33,217 nt of DNA, taken from contig CAZOOW010000006.1 in NCBI GenBank assembly GCA_964581535.1, positions 1 through 33,217 on the forward strand, written 5' to 3'. The position numbers and the translations under genes were made by a program. Below are positions 1 to 10,120 of the stretch, in pieces. The notes beneath the pieces are model-generated. The model was given only the letters and a program-made list of their open reading frames with translations. It made no database searches and was not told the origin of the DNA. Position 1 is the first letter of the stretch. Each line of letters opens with the position of its first letter. This stretch comes from CAZOOW01 sp964581535 (GTDB lineage: Bacteria > Patescibacteriota > Saccharimonadia > Saccharimonadales > Saccharimonadaceae).

Positions 1-2099
1 CCTTAACCTTCCGGCACCGGGCAGGAGTCAGCCCCTATACATCCACTTTCGTGTTAGCAGAGACCTGTGTTTTTGGTAAACAGTTCCGTGGGCTCTTTTG
101 CTGCGGCCCCATCACGCTGAATACGATTAAATTAACCATAAACGTTGTGAGGATTGCACCAAATTTCTTGTGCCTATCTCATAATTCTCGTGTGATGATT
201 TGGTACTCACCACCGTTGCACAAGGAAATTCGTTGCAATACTTTCATCATCCTATTCAGGGTGATGGGGCAGACCTTATCCCGAAGTTACGGTCGCTGTA
301 TTGCCGAGTTCCTTAGCAAAGGTTCTCTCGTAAGCCTTAGTCTTCTCGACTCGAGCACCGGTGTTGGTTTGCGGTACGGGTAGCAACAACCATAAGTACA
401 CCTGCTTTTCTAGCCAGCGCTATCACCAGAATCGTCAGGCACGAAGCCTAACTCTCACTCCCTTTGGGTTCCCCCTCGGTTGGACGGATACATACCATGA
501 ATCCGCTCTGACTCTCTCGCCGTGAACAGTGTACAAGTTGCACTAGTCCAGGAATATTAACCTGATGTCCATCGCCTACGCTATGCGCCTCGGCTTAGGC
601 CCGACTAACCCTGAGATGATTACCATGGCTCAGGAAACCTTGCTCTTACGGCCGACAGGATTCTCACCTATCTTATGGTTACTCATTCCAGCATTCTCAC
701 TTCCTAACGCTCCACTGTACTTTCCAGTCCAGCTTCACTGCAGATAGGAACGCTCCTCTACCACTGTATATTGCTATACAATCCATGTCTTCGGTATTAC
801 GTTTAGCCCCGTTACATTTTCCACGCAAGATCTCTTGACTAGTGAGCTGTTACGCACTCTTTAAATGAATGGCTGCTTCTAAGCCAACATCCTAGCTGTT
901 TAAGAAATCTCACCTTGTTTCCCACTTAACATACATTTAGGGACCTTAGACGATGGTCTGGGCTGTTTCCCTTTCGAGCGCCGAGCTTAGCCCCGACGTT
1001 CTAACTGCCAAGATTACACACACGGTATTCGTAGTTTGTTAAGGGTGGGTACCGTTGCCAGCCCCAGTCCTTTACAGAGCTCTACCCCCGTGTGCTACTA
1101 CTTGACGCTAGCCCTAAAGCTATTTCGAGGAGAACCAGCTATCTCCGAGTTCGATTGGCATTTCACCGCTAACCACAAGTCATCCAAACACTTTACAGCG
1201 TGTCCTGGTTCGGTCCTTCACTACCTGTTACAGTAGCTTCAACCTGCTCATGGTTAGGTCACCCGGTTTCGGGTCTAATCCTAAGTACTAAATCGCCCTA
1301 TTCAGGCTCGCTTTCACTGTGGCTCCGTCAAATGACTTAACCTCGCACTTAAAATTAACTCGCTGGATCGTTCTACAAAAAGCACGCCGTCACCGGACAA
1401 GCCGGCTCCGACTCCTTGTAGGCACATAGTTTCAGGATCTATTTCACTCCCCTCCCGGGGTTCTTTTCACCTTTCCATCACTGTACTTGTTCGCTATCGA
1501 TCGTATATTATATTTAGCCTTGGCTGGTGGTCCAGCCGGATTCAAACAGGGTTTCTCGTGCCCCGTCCTACTCGAGAATTCAAGCATAAAGTCAGCGCGG
1601 TTTTCGCGTACACGACTTTCACGTCCTCTGGTTAGCCATTCAAACTATTCTGCTAACCACGCAGTTTTCTTACTTTATTGATTCAATGTTAGTTGATCAT
1701 CACAAATCAGATACCTGAAAACCAGTTTCAGTTCTCTGACTTGGTCGCTTGTAAACTCACAACACCCTATCAGTATTCGCCTAACAGCTTATCTAACTCC
1801 GAAGAGATAGAAACATGATAAGGTTTGGGCTCTTCCCGTTTCGCTCGCCACTACTCCGAGAATCGTTATTTACTTTCTTTTCCTCAACCTACTAAGATGT
1901 TTCAGTTCAGTTGGTTCCCGTTCACATAACCTATGTATTCAGTTATGGACAACACGACATGACTCGTGCTAGGTTTCCCTATTCAGAAATCTCCGGATCA
2001 TAGCTTGTTGACAGCTACCCGAAGCTTATCGCAGTCTTCCACGTCCTTCATCGGTAATATACGTCTAGGCATCCACTGTGTGCCCTTGAGTACCTTTTT
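1..2099 (-). rRNA. rrl: 23S ribosomal RNA, 5' part (3' end outside window)
   Basis: The reverse complement reads as bacterial 23S rRNA. The 5' end (about 2099) is placed by aligning the stretch at 2068-2094, complementary to the conserved GGTGGATGCC start region. Other landmarks are the AGTAGCGGCGAGCGAA-like block near 1850 and the GTGAAAAGAACCCC block near 1460. At position 1 the sequence is still inside the gene, around the conserved GCCCGGTGCCGGAAGG segment of domain IV, so the 3' third and any 5S gene lie beyond the left edge. No large intron or insertion is evident in the visible part. The gene is not directly downstream of the 16S gene; 3.4 kb with genes on both strands lies between them. 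Confidence 0.97.
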
Positions 2100-2335
2100 A
2101 TGCATTGGTTTCAACTAGTAGTTCCTGAGTACCTCGCGGTATCCCTGAACCACTCCATAGCCGCAAATGCAGCTACGCCGTCAATTCCAAACAAAAAATT
2201 TAAAAAATTGTCTTATCATCAAAAATTTGAGCTAAATTGTTAAAATGCGGTGTTCTAGGGCTATAAAAAGCTGTAAGTACACACGCTCGTTCCTCGCAGT
2301 TCAAGGAGCGTTTCCGTGTAAACTCAAGCTAGCCT

Positions 2336-2365
2336 ATTATATCGGAGGCGCTAACAGATTGTAAA
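2336..2365 (-). promoter_or_regulatory. Promoter of the 23S rRNA gene
   Basis: On the minus strand a TTTACA box (2365-2360), an 18-nt spacer and a perfect TATAAT (2341-2336) lie about 230 nt upstream of the 23S 5' end. Transcription would start near 2329. A hairpin at about 2280-2318 (arms ACACG/CGTGT with an inner GC-rich part) falls in the leader. An independent promoter fits a 23S gene unlinked from 16S. Confidence 0.65.
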
Positions 2366-2526
2366 GACTAAAAACGTTGTCATTTTTTAAACGTCTCCTA
2401 CCCCTGTTATGTCATGCTAGTTTCGCATAAAAATAACCTCTCGGACCAAACTGTGATGTTCTAGTCGCCAGAGGTTTCTTCCCGAAACATGCGCTCAGTG
2501 GTACTGATTATACGCTTTCGTCAATA

Positions 2527-2568
2527 AAAATGCAACACCTAACTCGATGCTTATCCTACGTAGGTGCT
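2527..2568 (-). terminator. Possible terminator of the 103-aa membrane protein gene
   Basis: On the minus strand an inverted repeat (TAGGTG at 2561-2566 and CACCTA at 2536-2541) is followed by a T-rich tract ending at about 2527. It lies just downstream of the stop at 2578. The stem is only about 6 bp with a long loop, so the call is tentative. Confidence 0.35.
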
Positions 2569-2577
2569 GAGCCTAAT

Positions 2578-2889
2578 CTATTTCTTATTTTTTATTTCGT
2601 TTTTCACTTCTTTGGCGACTCGTTTAGGCATCTTCTTGTCCTGCTGCTCATGCTCTTTAGCTTCGCTAGCCTGCTTCACCTCTACTCGAGCTGCCTGCCA
2701 CGCCGCCCAGTGACCCGAGACAAGCGCCCAAAGTGAAAGCGCCGAAACAAAAGTAACGCTTTCTAGCCACTTGAAGTAATAAGCAACGGGTATCATGATG
2801 ATCCAAAAAATGGTCATCCATCCGTTAACGGCCCGCATAAAATTCGGGTCGCCTTGTACCGACGCCCATAATGATTTTGCTACTTGCAT
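2578..2889 (-). CDS. Small two-TM membrane protein, unknown function
   Basis: A 103-aa protein with two likely transmembrane segments (about residues 24-40 and 45-62) and a highly charged C-terminal tail rich in Lys and Glu (about 66-103), presumably cytoplasmic. The N-terminal part, with a GWMTIFWIIMIP stretch and then SGHWAAWQAARVE, resembles small conserved membrane proteins seen in Actinobacteria and other groups. I recall no assigned function for them. The gene lies on the rRNA strand between the 16S and 23S genes, upstream of the 23S promoter, and probably has its own terminator. Coding is supported by the clear hydrophobic/charged organisation. Confidence 0.7.
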   Translation of the reverse strand: MQVAKSLWASVQGDPNFMRAVNGWMTIFWIIMIPVAYYFKWLESVTFVSALSLWALVSGHWAAWQAARVEVKQASEAKEHEQQDKKMPKRVAKEVKNEIKNKK

Positions 2890-2967
2890 TGGTTTCTCCC
2901 ATTCATTAGGTTGAGTATACAGCGGCAGCTCGCGTTAAGATGTGATAATTGTACTAAATATCTCATA

Positions 2968-2997
2968 TTGCACCCGCCCCTGTTCATCTGGTACAAT
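2968..2997 (+). promoter_or_regulatory. Promoter of the tRNA-Ala/tRNA-Ile unit
   Basis: TTGCAC (2968-2973), an 18-nt spacer and TACAAT (2992-2997), with TGG in front of the -10 box giving an extended -10. Transcription would start about 10 nt before tRNA-Ala. It points opposite to the neighbouring rRNA promoters. Confidence 0.65.
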
Positions 2998-3014
2998 ATC
3001 CCCTGACCTTCCGC

Positions 3015-3091
3015 GGGGACATAGCTCAGTTGGCTAGAGCACCTGCTTTGCAAGCAGGGGGTCCAGGGTTCGAGTCCCTGTGTCTCCACCA
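3015..3091 (+). tRNA. tRNA-Ala (anticodon TGC)
   Basis: A complete cloverleaf: acceptor GGGGACA paired with TGTCTCC, D-arm AGCTCAGTTGG, anticodon stem-loop CTGCTTTGCAAGCAG with anticodon TGC, T-arm CAGGGTTCGAGTCCCTG, and an encoded ACCA end. In most bacteria tRNA-Ala and tRNA-Ile sit inside the 16S-23S spacer on the rRNA strand. Here they are in that interval but on the opposite strand. Confidence 0.98.
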
Positions 3092-3124
3092 CGGTTTTAT
3101 TTTCGAAAAATATCCCCGGTTTGG

Positions 3125-3201
3125 GGGCGATTAGCTCAGCTGGTTAGAGCGCGTCACTGATAATGACGAGGTCGGAGGTTCAAGTCCCTCATCGCCCACC
3201 A
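3125..3201 (+). tRNA. tRNA-Ile (anticodon GAT)
   Basis: Acceptor GGGCGAT pairs with ATCGCCC. The anticodon loop in CACTGATAATGAC gives GAT, the T-arm is GGAGGTTCAAGTCCCTC, and ACCA is encoded. It lies 33 nt downstream of tRNA-Ala and is probably cotranscribed with it. A T-rich stretch follows at 3210-3221 but no strong terminator hairpin is visible. Confidence 0.98.
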
Positions 3202-3245
3202 ATCAGGGGTATTTTTTATTTTTATGAGGGTGATACGATAGAGCC

Positions 3246-3731
3246 ATGAATGAGAATGCGCGTTTTGTCCTCATTATTACCTTAGTCTACTCCCTTGCCT
3301 ATCTTGTCGCAGGCGGATTGGCATACCAGCTCATCACGAAACAGTTTTATGTCGGCGACAACGCCATCTTTACCGCATATCTCCGGAGTGAAGCAAGTCC
3401 GGCAGAATGGGCTCATACTAACACATGGATCTTTCCTATCCTGCTGCTGAGAGGGTTTCTCCTGTCTCTCGTTCTCTTGCCATTCAGGGACACTTTATTT
3501 CGGTTCAGTTTCAAGAAACGTGCACTCGTTCTATCACTGTTCATATTTCTCGCTGCACATATCGCCGCAGCCGCCCCCAGCCCCAGCAACCTGGAGGGGT
3601 TCGTCTACATGAAACCGGAGATCTTTACCTTTAAAGCTCTCCTTCTCACCCAACCGGAAATGATAGCCCAATCTCTTGGCTTTGGCCTCCTCGCCTCCTG
3701 GTTACTGAGCCGCTACGCATCAAAGAAATAG
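3246..3731 (+). CDS. Four-TM membrane protein, unknown function
   Basis: A 161-aa hydrophobic protein with about four predicted membrane segments (roughly residues 8-30, 63-79, 92-110 and 140-156). I do not recognise the family, and no catalytic motif stands out. It lies 44 nt after tRNA-Ile and could be read from the same transcript. Its 3' end overlaps the convergent 5'-nucleotidase gene by 12 nt (3720-3731), leaving no room for a terminator between them. Confidence 0.7.
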   Translation: MNENARFVLIITLVYSLAYLVAGGLAYQLITKQFYVGDNAIFTAYLRSEASPAEWAHTNTWIFPILLLRGFLLSLVLLPFRDTLFRFSFKKRALVLSLFIFLAAHIAAAAPSPSNLEGFVYMKPEIFTFKALLLTQPEMIAQSLGFGLLASWLLSRYASKK

Positions 3732-4367
3732 AGCATTTTTGCCCATTCGACGCAGATATCTGCTGTGAGCAACCTCGAGTATAGCCTCTATGCCCTCGTC
3801 ACTCCACCCAAATATACCCAGGTCAGTCTTAGAGATTCTGTTATAGGGTTGGTCAAAAACTACATGCGACCATGTCGCCGTATCAGTACCTCTAACCTCT
3901 GGCCGGTCATCAATAAGCGCAATACCGTCATATAAATGCTTGTCTTTCGTAACGACCGCATCGTCAACTATGTGAGTACCGAACTGCGGTACTAATACCT
4001 TCTGCAGCCATCTGCGTTTATCCGCTTCGCAAGTTGGGTTTGAACTCAGCGGCGAGCTTAGTATACGCGGCTCAAAACCGGCATTTACTATCCTTCCCCA
4101 CCCCTCAATTGCGCCGTTCATAACAGGGAGAGAACCGAAAAAACCTTCTTCACTAATCACCTCCCTGATCTGATTTTTCCACTCGGGGTAATTATCGGCA
4201 AAATAAAACTTGTAATGCTCAGGGAGCTTCTGAAAATCAGTATATCGCTGCTCCATTCGACGTGCCGCTTCCCCATCAAAATCAGCTATAACACCATCCA
4301 TATCAACGAAAACAGTCTTAGCAGGATCGTATCTCTCGGTCATTTGAATCATTTTCACATAGTCCAT
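3720..4367 (-). CDS. HAD-family 5'-nucleotidase (NT5C-like)
   Basis: A 215-aa protein of the 5'(3')-deoxyribonucleotidase (NT5C) branch of the HAD superfamily. HAD motif I is FVDMDGVIADFD (residues 20-31), with both aspartates for phosphoryl transfer and Mg2+ binding. A serine-rich LSSPLSS segment near residue 98 fits motif II. The later IALIDDRPEVRG block gives the acidic motif IV. The family removes phosphate from (deoxy)nucleoside monophosphates, so a role in nucleotide recycling is likely; the exact substrate cannot be read from sequence. An AAGGATGG Shine-Dalgarno sits 9 nt before the ATG. It follows the transporter gene by 66 nt, a gap containing an inverted repeat (CGGTTAC/GTAACCG). 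Confidence 0.85.
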   Translation of the reverse strand: MDYVKMIQMTERYDPAKTVFVDMDGVIADFDGEAARRMEQRYTDFQKLPEHYKFYFADNYPEWKNQIREVISEEGFFGSLPVMNGAIEGWGRIVNAGFEPRILSSPLSSNPTCEADKRRWLQKVLVPQFGTHIVDDAVVTKDKHLYDGIALIDDRPEVRGTDTATWSHVVFDQPYNRISKTDLGIFGWSDEGIEAILEVAHSRYLRRMGKNALFL

Positions 4368-4433
4368 ACCAAAATACCATCCTTATATGAGCGGTTACCT
4401 ACCTCAAGCTTGGCTGTTGTAACCGAGACTTTT

Positions 4434-5339
4434 TCATCCCCAAAGATATATAAGCACTGCACCCGCACACATTGCTATAGCGCCAACCAGCCTCCGTTTG
4501 ACATACATCTCCCGGTAGAACACCCACCCGGCAAGCACACTGAGCGGCACATCAAGACGCTTTATAGCTATCGCATAACTCACGCTTGGGGCTGTACCTA
4601 TCGCGACTGTTTGTATGATAAATATAGCCACACTGATTAGCGCGATAAATGCCGCTACGCCCCAGTACTTTTTTATAACTTCTTTTAACCCAATCTGTTT
4701 TTTAATTAGGATTACTACCGATAATATAACCCACACGCCGACATACATGATCATCGCTATTAGTTCCGCGCTGTACCCTTGAACGTACATCTTTTTTTCA
4801 ATATTTGTAGAAATCGACCATAAAAACACACATCCTAACACCAGCATACTGCCCATGTCTTTATATATGTTGACTAGTGGCATCCATACGCTCTTTTGTC
4901 GACCAACCGCATGAATGTAGTATGCTCCTGCGACAATCACGATAACTCCGACTATTCCGACTACCGAGGGTATCTCGCCTAGCATGAGGTAGCTTGTAGC
5001 AAGTCGAAACACTGGTAAAAAAGTCAGAATAGGCACCAAAAGCGATACTTCAGATATCTGAAATGCCCTAGCAAGCATCACCGCAGTCACGGCACATATC
5101 GTGACAATAGCTATGAAGTAAGGCATGTCTAGATGCTGGACGTGCCCCGACGAGCCAGACAGCAGAAAAGGAACGACGGATATAGGCGCTCCGAAAGAGT
5201 AAATAAGCCAAGCAAATTGTAACGGATCTGCGTACCCTTTGCGCAAACGACGAAGCATATTTTCGGCAACATTGAGCAATGCTGCGATAAGAGCAAGCAG
5301 TATCCACATACCGCCCAGTATAGCAAACAAGTCCTTCAT
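4434..5339 (-). CDS. EamA/DMT-type transporter
   Basis: A 301-aa protein with about ten transmembrane helices in two similar halves, the pattern of EamA-domain drug/metabolite transporters. Glycine-rich helix ends such as the VVGIVGVIVIVAGAYY segment close the first half and VGAIAMCAGAVLIYLWG closes the second. The transported substrate is unknown. The frame is open to 5387, but the extra 16 residues would be encoded inside the terminator hairpin of the 16S unit, so I place the start at 5339. No good Shine-Dalgarno precedes either start. Confidence 0.8.
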   Translation of the reverse strand: MKDLFAILGGMWILLALIAALLNVAENMLRRLRKGYADPLQFAWLIYSFGAPISVVPFLLSGSSGHVQHLDMPYFIAIVTICAVTAVMLARAFQISEVSLLVPILTFLPVFRLATSYLMLGEIPSVVGIVGVIVIVAGAYYIHAVGRQKSVWMPLVNIYKDMGSMLVLGCVFLWSISTNIEKKMYVQGYSAELIAMIMYVGVWVILSVVILIKKQIGLKEVIKKYWGVAAFIALISVAIFIIQTVAIGTAPSVSYAIAIKRLDVPLSVLAGWVFYREMYVKRRLVGAIAMCAGAVLIYLWG

Positions 5340-5352
5340 GGGTCCGCCAACC

Positions 5353-5380
5353 AAAAACCACTCCTCTCGGAGTGGTTTTT
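5353..5380 (-). terminator. Terminator of the 16S rRNA unit (bidirectional)
   Basis: A perfect 12-bp stem (AAAAACCACTCC / GGAGTGGTTTTT) with a TCTC loop, giving a U-tract on both strands. It lies about 155 nt downstream of the 16S 3' end and upstream of the transporter gene, so it should end the 16S transcript before the 23S region. Confidence 0.85.
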
Positions 5381-5534
5381 CATTCACAACTTAGCGGTGC
5401 AGTCGCATTCGTCAGTAAAAGGTGAACTTCGTCTTTCCCCGAAGGGATATATTGTTATGTAAGCTCAGCATAACAACAAGACCGACCTAGCTCAGTAAAT
5501 AATTTCTTGATTTACTGGCATGTATACTCCCTAG
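5381..5534 (-). other. 16S rRNA 3' trailer
   Basis: Non-coding stretch between the 16S 3' end and its terminator. It contains two inverted repeats, AGTAAAT/ATTTACT (about 5494-5517) and TTGTTATG/CATAACAA (about 5452-5475), probably parts of the precursor fold. Confidence 0.45.
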
Positions 5535-7000
<1,466 letters not shown>

Positions 7001-7128
7001 AATATGAAAAAATTTTCATAAAAGATGCATCATAGAAACTATGATGCGCTGACGAAATTGACTTGCACTGCCAAATTGTGAACGTTCTGTATCTGTTATC
7101 TCCCACTTGAGCAATCAGACTGTTACCC

Positions 7129-7157
7129 ATCATACAGGACAATAACAGTAGTGTCAA
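7129..7157 (-). promoter_or_regulatory. Promoter of the 16S rRNA gene
   Basis: A near-consensus sigma70-type promoter on the minus strand: perfect TTGACA (7157-7152), 17-nt spacer, TATGAT (7134-7129). Transcription would start near 7122, about 120 nt before mature 16S. A hairpin (GCATCATAG/CTATGATGC, about 7027-7047) lies in the leader. Confidence 0.8.
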
Positions 7158-7170
7158 CAGAAAATTTGGC

Positions 7171-7596
7171 TTATTTCGTTATAAAAAATGCAACGAGCAG
7201 TCCGACGAAAATTCCTAGCATAATGCCGACTGCTACCTCGAGAGGTTTATGCCCCAGCGCGACCCTCGGCATCGGGTCTTTCGCAAACGGAGATTTTTCT
7301 ATCAATCGAATCAGCGCTTCACCCTGCTCTCCTATTGAACGTCGCGCAACGAGTGCGTCATAGATAGTAATAATAGCGAAGGTAGCTGCAACCGCAAATA
7401 ACCCGGTAAATCCTTCGACAACCCCGATAACCGTTGCAAGCGCTGTAACAGATGCCGAGTGCCCACTCGGCATATTACCTGAGCGGAACAAACTGCGCCA
7501 TGTACGTGTCCGATTGTTGGCTAGTAGATATTTTATAACCTGCGCTAGCATAAAGCTCATGACTGGCGCAAGCAGATAGCCAATACTATTCTTCAT
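7171..7596 (-). CDS. Divergent PAP2-family membrane protein
   Basis: A 141-aa integral membrane protein of the divergent PAP2 (DUF212, YuiD-like) family. The central motif SGNMPSGHSA, then RRSIGEQGE and LGHKPLEV, are hallmarks of this family, which is related to acid phosphatases/lipid phosphatases. The substrate is not established. The start at 7596 is preferred over the longer frame because its ATG overlaps the end of gyrA (stop at 7586) and is preceded by AGGAGCT inside gyrA, indicating translational coupling as the last gene of the gyrB-gyrA unit. Confidence 0.88.
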   Translation of the reverse strand: MKNSIGYLLAPVMSFMLAQVIKYLLANNRTRTWRSLFRSGNMPSGHSASVTALATVIGVVEGFTGLFAVAATFAIITIYDALVARRSIGEQGEALIRLIEKSPFAKDPMPRVALGHKPLEVAVGIMLGIFVGLLVAFFITK

Positions 7597-10108
7597 TACC
7601 CTGTAGCTCCTCTTGTTGCTCTGGGATGAACCCGATAGAGGTAACAGTATCATCACCATTCAGGCGCATAACCCGAACGCCTTGTGTGGTACGTCCCAGA
7701 GTCGGTATATCAGCGAGTGCAACCCGAATCGTCTGACCTTTCGTCGATATCATCAGAACTTCAGACGCAGATGGCTCGATAGAGGTAACAGTAACAATAT
7801 TGCCGGTCTTGTTGTTCACGACACCCGCCTTAATGCCGACGCCGCCACGTTTATGCGTAGCAAAGTGTTCGACTTTCGTGAGTTTTCCGTAACCGTTCTG
7901 ACTCATAACAAGCAGTTTCTGATCTGCGCCACGCGCCAAGTCCATTCCTACTACGACATCTCCAGCGCGCAACCTGATGCCACGCACACCTCTAGCTGCC
8001 CGACCCATTGGTCGCGCATCCGACTCCTTAAACCGAATGGCCTGGCCGAAGCTAGTGCTGATAATAACCTCATCGTCACCACTACTTCGTCGTATCCAAC
8101 GAAGTTCATCATCCTTGTCTAGGTTGATAGCAATCAGCCCACTTTGACGGATGTTTGCATAATCCTTCAAAGCTGTTTTCTTAACAGTTCCGTGAGTCGT
8201 CGCCATAAACAGATAGCCTTCTTCTGCTTCATTCTTTGCGATACGTATCATACTAGTAACTTTTTCCTCGGGCTGAAGCTGGAGGAGATTGACGACTGCT
8301 ACTCCTTTAGCCTGCAGGCTTGCCGCTGGCACTTCGTATGTCTTAAGCCTAAAGACCCTACCCTTGTTCGTAAAGAACAACAGCCAATCATGCGTAGAAC
8401 ATGTCACGAGCTGATCGATAACATCTAGTTCTTTGGTAGTCATGCCTTTTTTGCCTTTTCCACCACGGTGCTGGCGACGATAGTCAGTAGTAAGTGTTCG
8501 CTTCACGTAGTTCTCGGTCGTCAAAAGCACTACTACGTCTTCATCAGGAATCAACTCTTCATCGCTAAATTTACCGAGCTCCTGATTAATAATCTGACTG
8601 CGTCGTTCGTCACCGTATTTTTCTTTTGTTTCTAGCAGTTCCGTCTTGATAATCTTCAAAATCTCTTTTTCATCCGCCAAAATCCCCTCGAGTTTTTTGA
8701 TAAGCTCTAGAAGTTCCTTGAGCTCATTCTCGATAGCTTCTCGCTCAAGCCCAGTAAGTCGGCGTAGCTGCATCGCCAAAATGGCTTTTGCCTGAATTTC
8801 AGAAAGCTTGAACTGTTTTACGAGGTTTGCTTCAGCTTCCTCGGATGTTTTACTGGCGCGAATCGTTTTGATTACTTCATCGATATGATCGAGTGCTATC
8901 TTGTACCCTTCCAAGATATGGGCACGTTCTTTTGCTTTTCGTAGTTCGTATTCGGTTCGACGACGCACGACCACTTGACGATGCTTTACGTATTCACTAA
9001 GAATCTCGTACAGACCGAGAACCCGGGGTTGAATGCCATCGACTAAAGCAAGCATATTGTAATGAAAGCTTGTCTGGAGTGCCGTCATCTTATATAGCTG
9101 ATTCAGCACTTTTTTCGGGTATGCATCTTTCTTCAACTCGATAACCACGCGCACCTTGCCTCGTGCACTCTCATCACGCAAGTCACTGATACTGGTCAAC
9201 TTTTTGTCCTTCACCAGTTCCGCTATCCGTTCGATGAGAGTTGCTTTATTTACAGCATAAGGCATCTCTGTGACAACGATGTGGTGTCGACCTTTTTTCG
9301 TTTCTTCGATGTTAGCAACTGCACGAATTACAACACTTCCTCGTCCAGTTGCGTATGCTTGACGCATTGCCTGACCACCATACACAATTCCCCCGGTTGG
9401 GAAATCAGGACCTTTGACATGTTGTAATAAATCCTCTAATGCCGCTTCTTCACCTTTATCTATGAGCTCGACTGTTGCATCAACTAGCTCTCCAAGGTTA
9501 TGCGGGGGTATATTAGTCGCCATACCAACTGCGATACCTATTTGGCCATTTAAAAGTAGATTCGGAAGTTTTGCAGGAAGCACCGCTGGCTCTTGCTCAG
9601 AACCGTCAAAGTTATCTCGAAAATCAACCGTTTCTTTATCGATATCAACAAGAAGTTCTTCCGCATGTTTATCCATCCGGGCTTCCGTGTACCTGTGAGC
9701 AGCTGGCGGATCGCCATCCATTGAGCCAAAGTTACCTTGACCTTGAACAAGCATATAGCGCATTGACCAGTCCTGTGCGAGACGAACCATTGAGTCATAG
9801 ATAGCTGAGTCACCATGCGGGTGATACTTTCCCATAACATCACCGATGATACGGGCACTTTTTACGAATTTCGCATTACTCCGGTTACCGTTTTGATGCA
9901 TCGAGTAGAGAATACGGCGGTGCACCGGCTTCAACCCGTCTCGAACATCTGGTAACGCCCGTTCTATGATGACACTCATGCTATATCGCAAGAAGCTGTC
10001 TTCCATCACATCTTCGACCGTCCTAAGCTCAAGTACTTTCGAATGGGTTTGGGTCGGCAGTATTTCACCTTCTTCGGGATATTTTGCTGGTAAGTTTTCT
10101 TCGTTCAT
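7586..10108 (-). CDS. gyrA: DNA gyrase subunit A
   Basis: An 840-aa GyrA, the breakage-reunion subunit that supercoils DNA together with GyrB. The catalytic tyrosine lies in AHRYTEARM (Tyr about residue 140). The quinolone-pocket segment HPHGDSAIYD keeps Ser and Asp at the positions of E. coli S83 and D87. A C-terminal beta-pinwheel domain is present with a GyrA-box variant, QHRGGKG, near residue 550, so it is gyrase rather than topoisomerase IV. The frame opens two codons earlier, but AAGGAG lies only 2 nt from that ATG and 8 nt from the ATG at 10108, so the latter is chosen. It follows gyrB by 12 nt, and the Shine-Dalgarno overlaps the gyrB stop. Confidence 0.96.
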   Translation of the reverse strand: MNEENLPAKYPEEGEILPTQTHSKVLELRTVEDVMEDSFLRYSMSVIIERALPDVRDGLKPVHRRILYSMHQNGNRSNAKFVKSARIIGDVMGKYHPHGDSAIYDSMVRLAQDWSMRYMLVQGQGNFGSMDGDPPAAHRYTEARMDKHAEELLVDIDKETVDFRDNFDGSEQEPAVLPAKLPNLLLNGQIGIAVGMATNIPPHNLGELVDATVELIDKGEEAALEDLLQHVKGPDFPTGGIVYGGQAMRQAYATGRGSVVIRAVANIEETKKGRHHIVVTEMPYAVNKATLIERIAELVKDKKLTSISDLRDESARGKVRVVIELKKDAYPKKVLNQLYKMTALQTSFHYNMLALVDGIQPRVLGLYEILSEYVKHRQVVVRRRTEYELRKAKERAHILEGYKIALDHIDEVIKTIRASKTSEEAEANLVKQFKLSEIQAKAILAMQLRRLTGLEREAIENELKELLELIKKLEGILADEKEILKIIKTELLETKEKYGDERRSQIINQELGKFSDEELIPDEDVVVLLTTENYVKRTLTTDYRRQHRGGKGKKGMTTKELDVIDQLVTCSTHDWLLFFTNKGRVFRLKTYEVPAASLQAKGVAVVNLLQLQPEEKVTSMIRIAKNEAEEGYLFMATTHGTVKKTALKDYANIRQSGLIAINLDKDDELRWIRRSSGDDEVIISTSFGQAIRFKESDARPMGRAARGVRGIRLRAGDVVVGMDLARGADQKLLVMSQNGYGKLTKVEHFATHKRGGVGIKAGVVNNKTGNIVTVTSIEPSASEVLMISTKGQTIRVALADIPTLGRTTQGVRVMRLNGDDTVTSIGFIPEQQEELQGNEE

Positions 10109-10120
10109 CTGCATAGCTCC

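Larger units (their letters stand above)
2100..2577. other. 23S leader and spacer without protein gene
   Basis: About 480 nt without a credible ORF. The left part (2100-2330) would be the 23S precursor leader, whose processing-stem partner lies outside the window. It includes an AT-rich tract at 2195-2245. The right part (2400-2577) contains a short inverted repeat (AACCTCT near 2437 and AGAGGTT near 2470) and the terminator described separately. I see no RNA family I can name. Confidence 0.5.

Noticed and set aside
51..1681. Several plus-strand ORFs of 60-110 aa
   Set aside because: They lie within the 23S rRNA on its antisense strand and have no protein-like composition.
2880..3092. 70-aa minus-strand ORF
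   Set aside because: It is the antisense of tRNA-Ala; the apparent protein reflects tRNA sequence.
5340..5387. N-terminal extension of the EamA transporter
   Set aside because: These 16 codons lie in the 16S terminator hairpin, and no ribosome binding site precedes the ATG at 5387.
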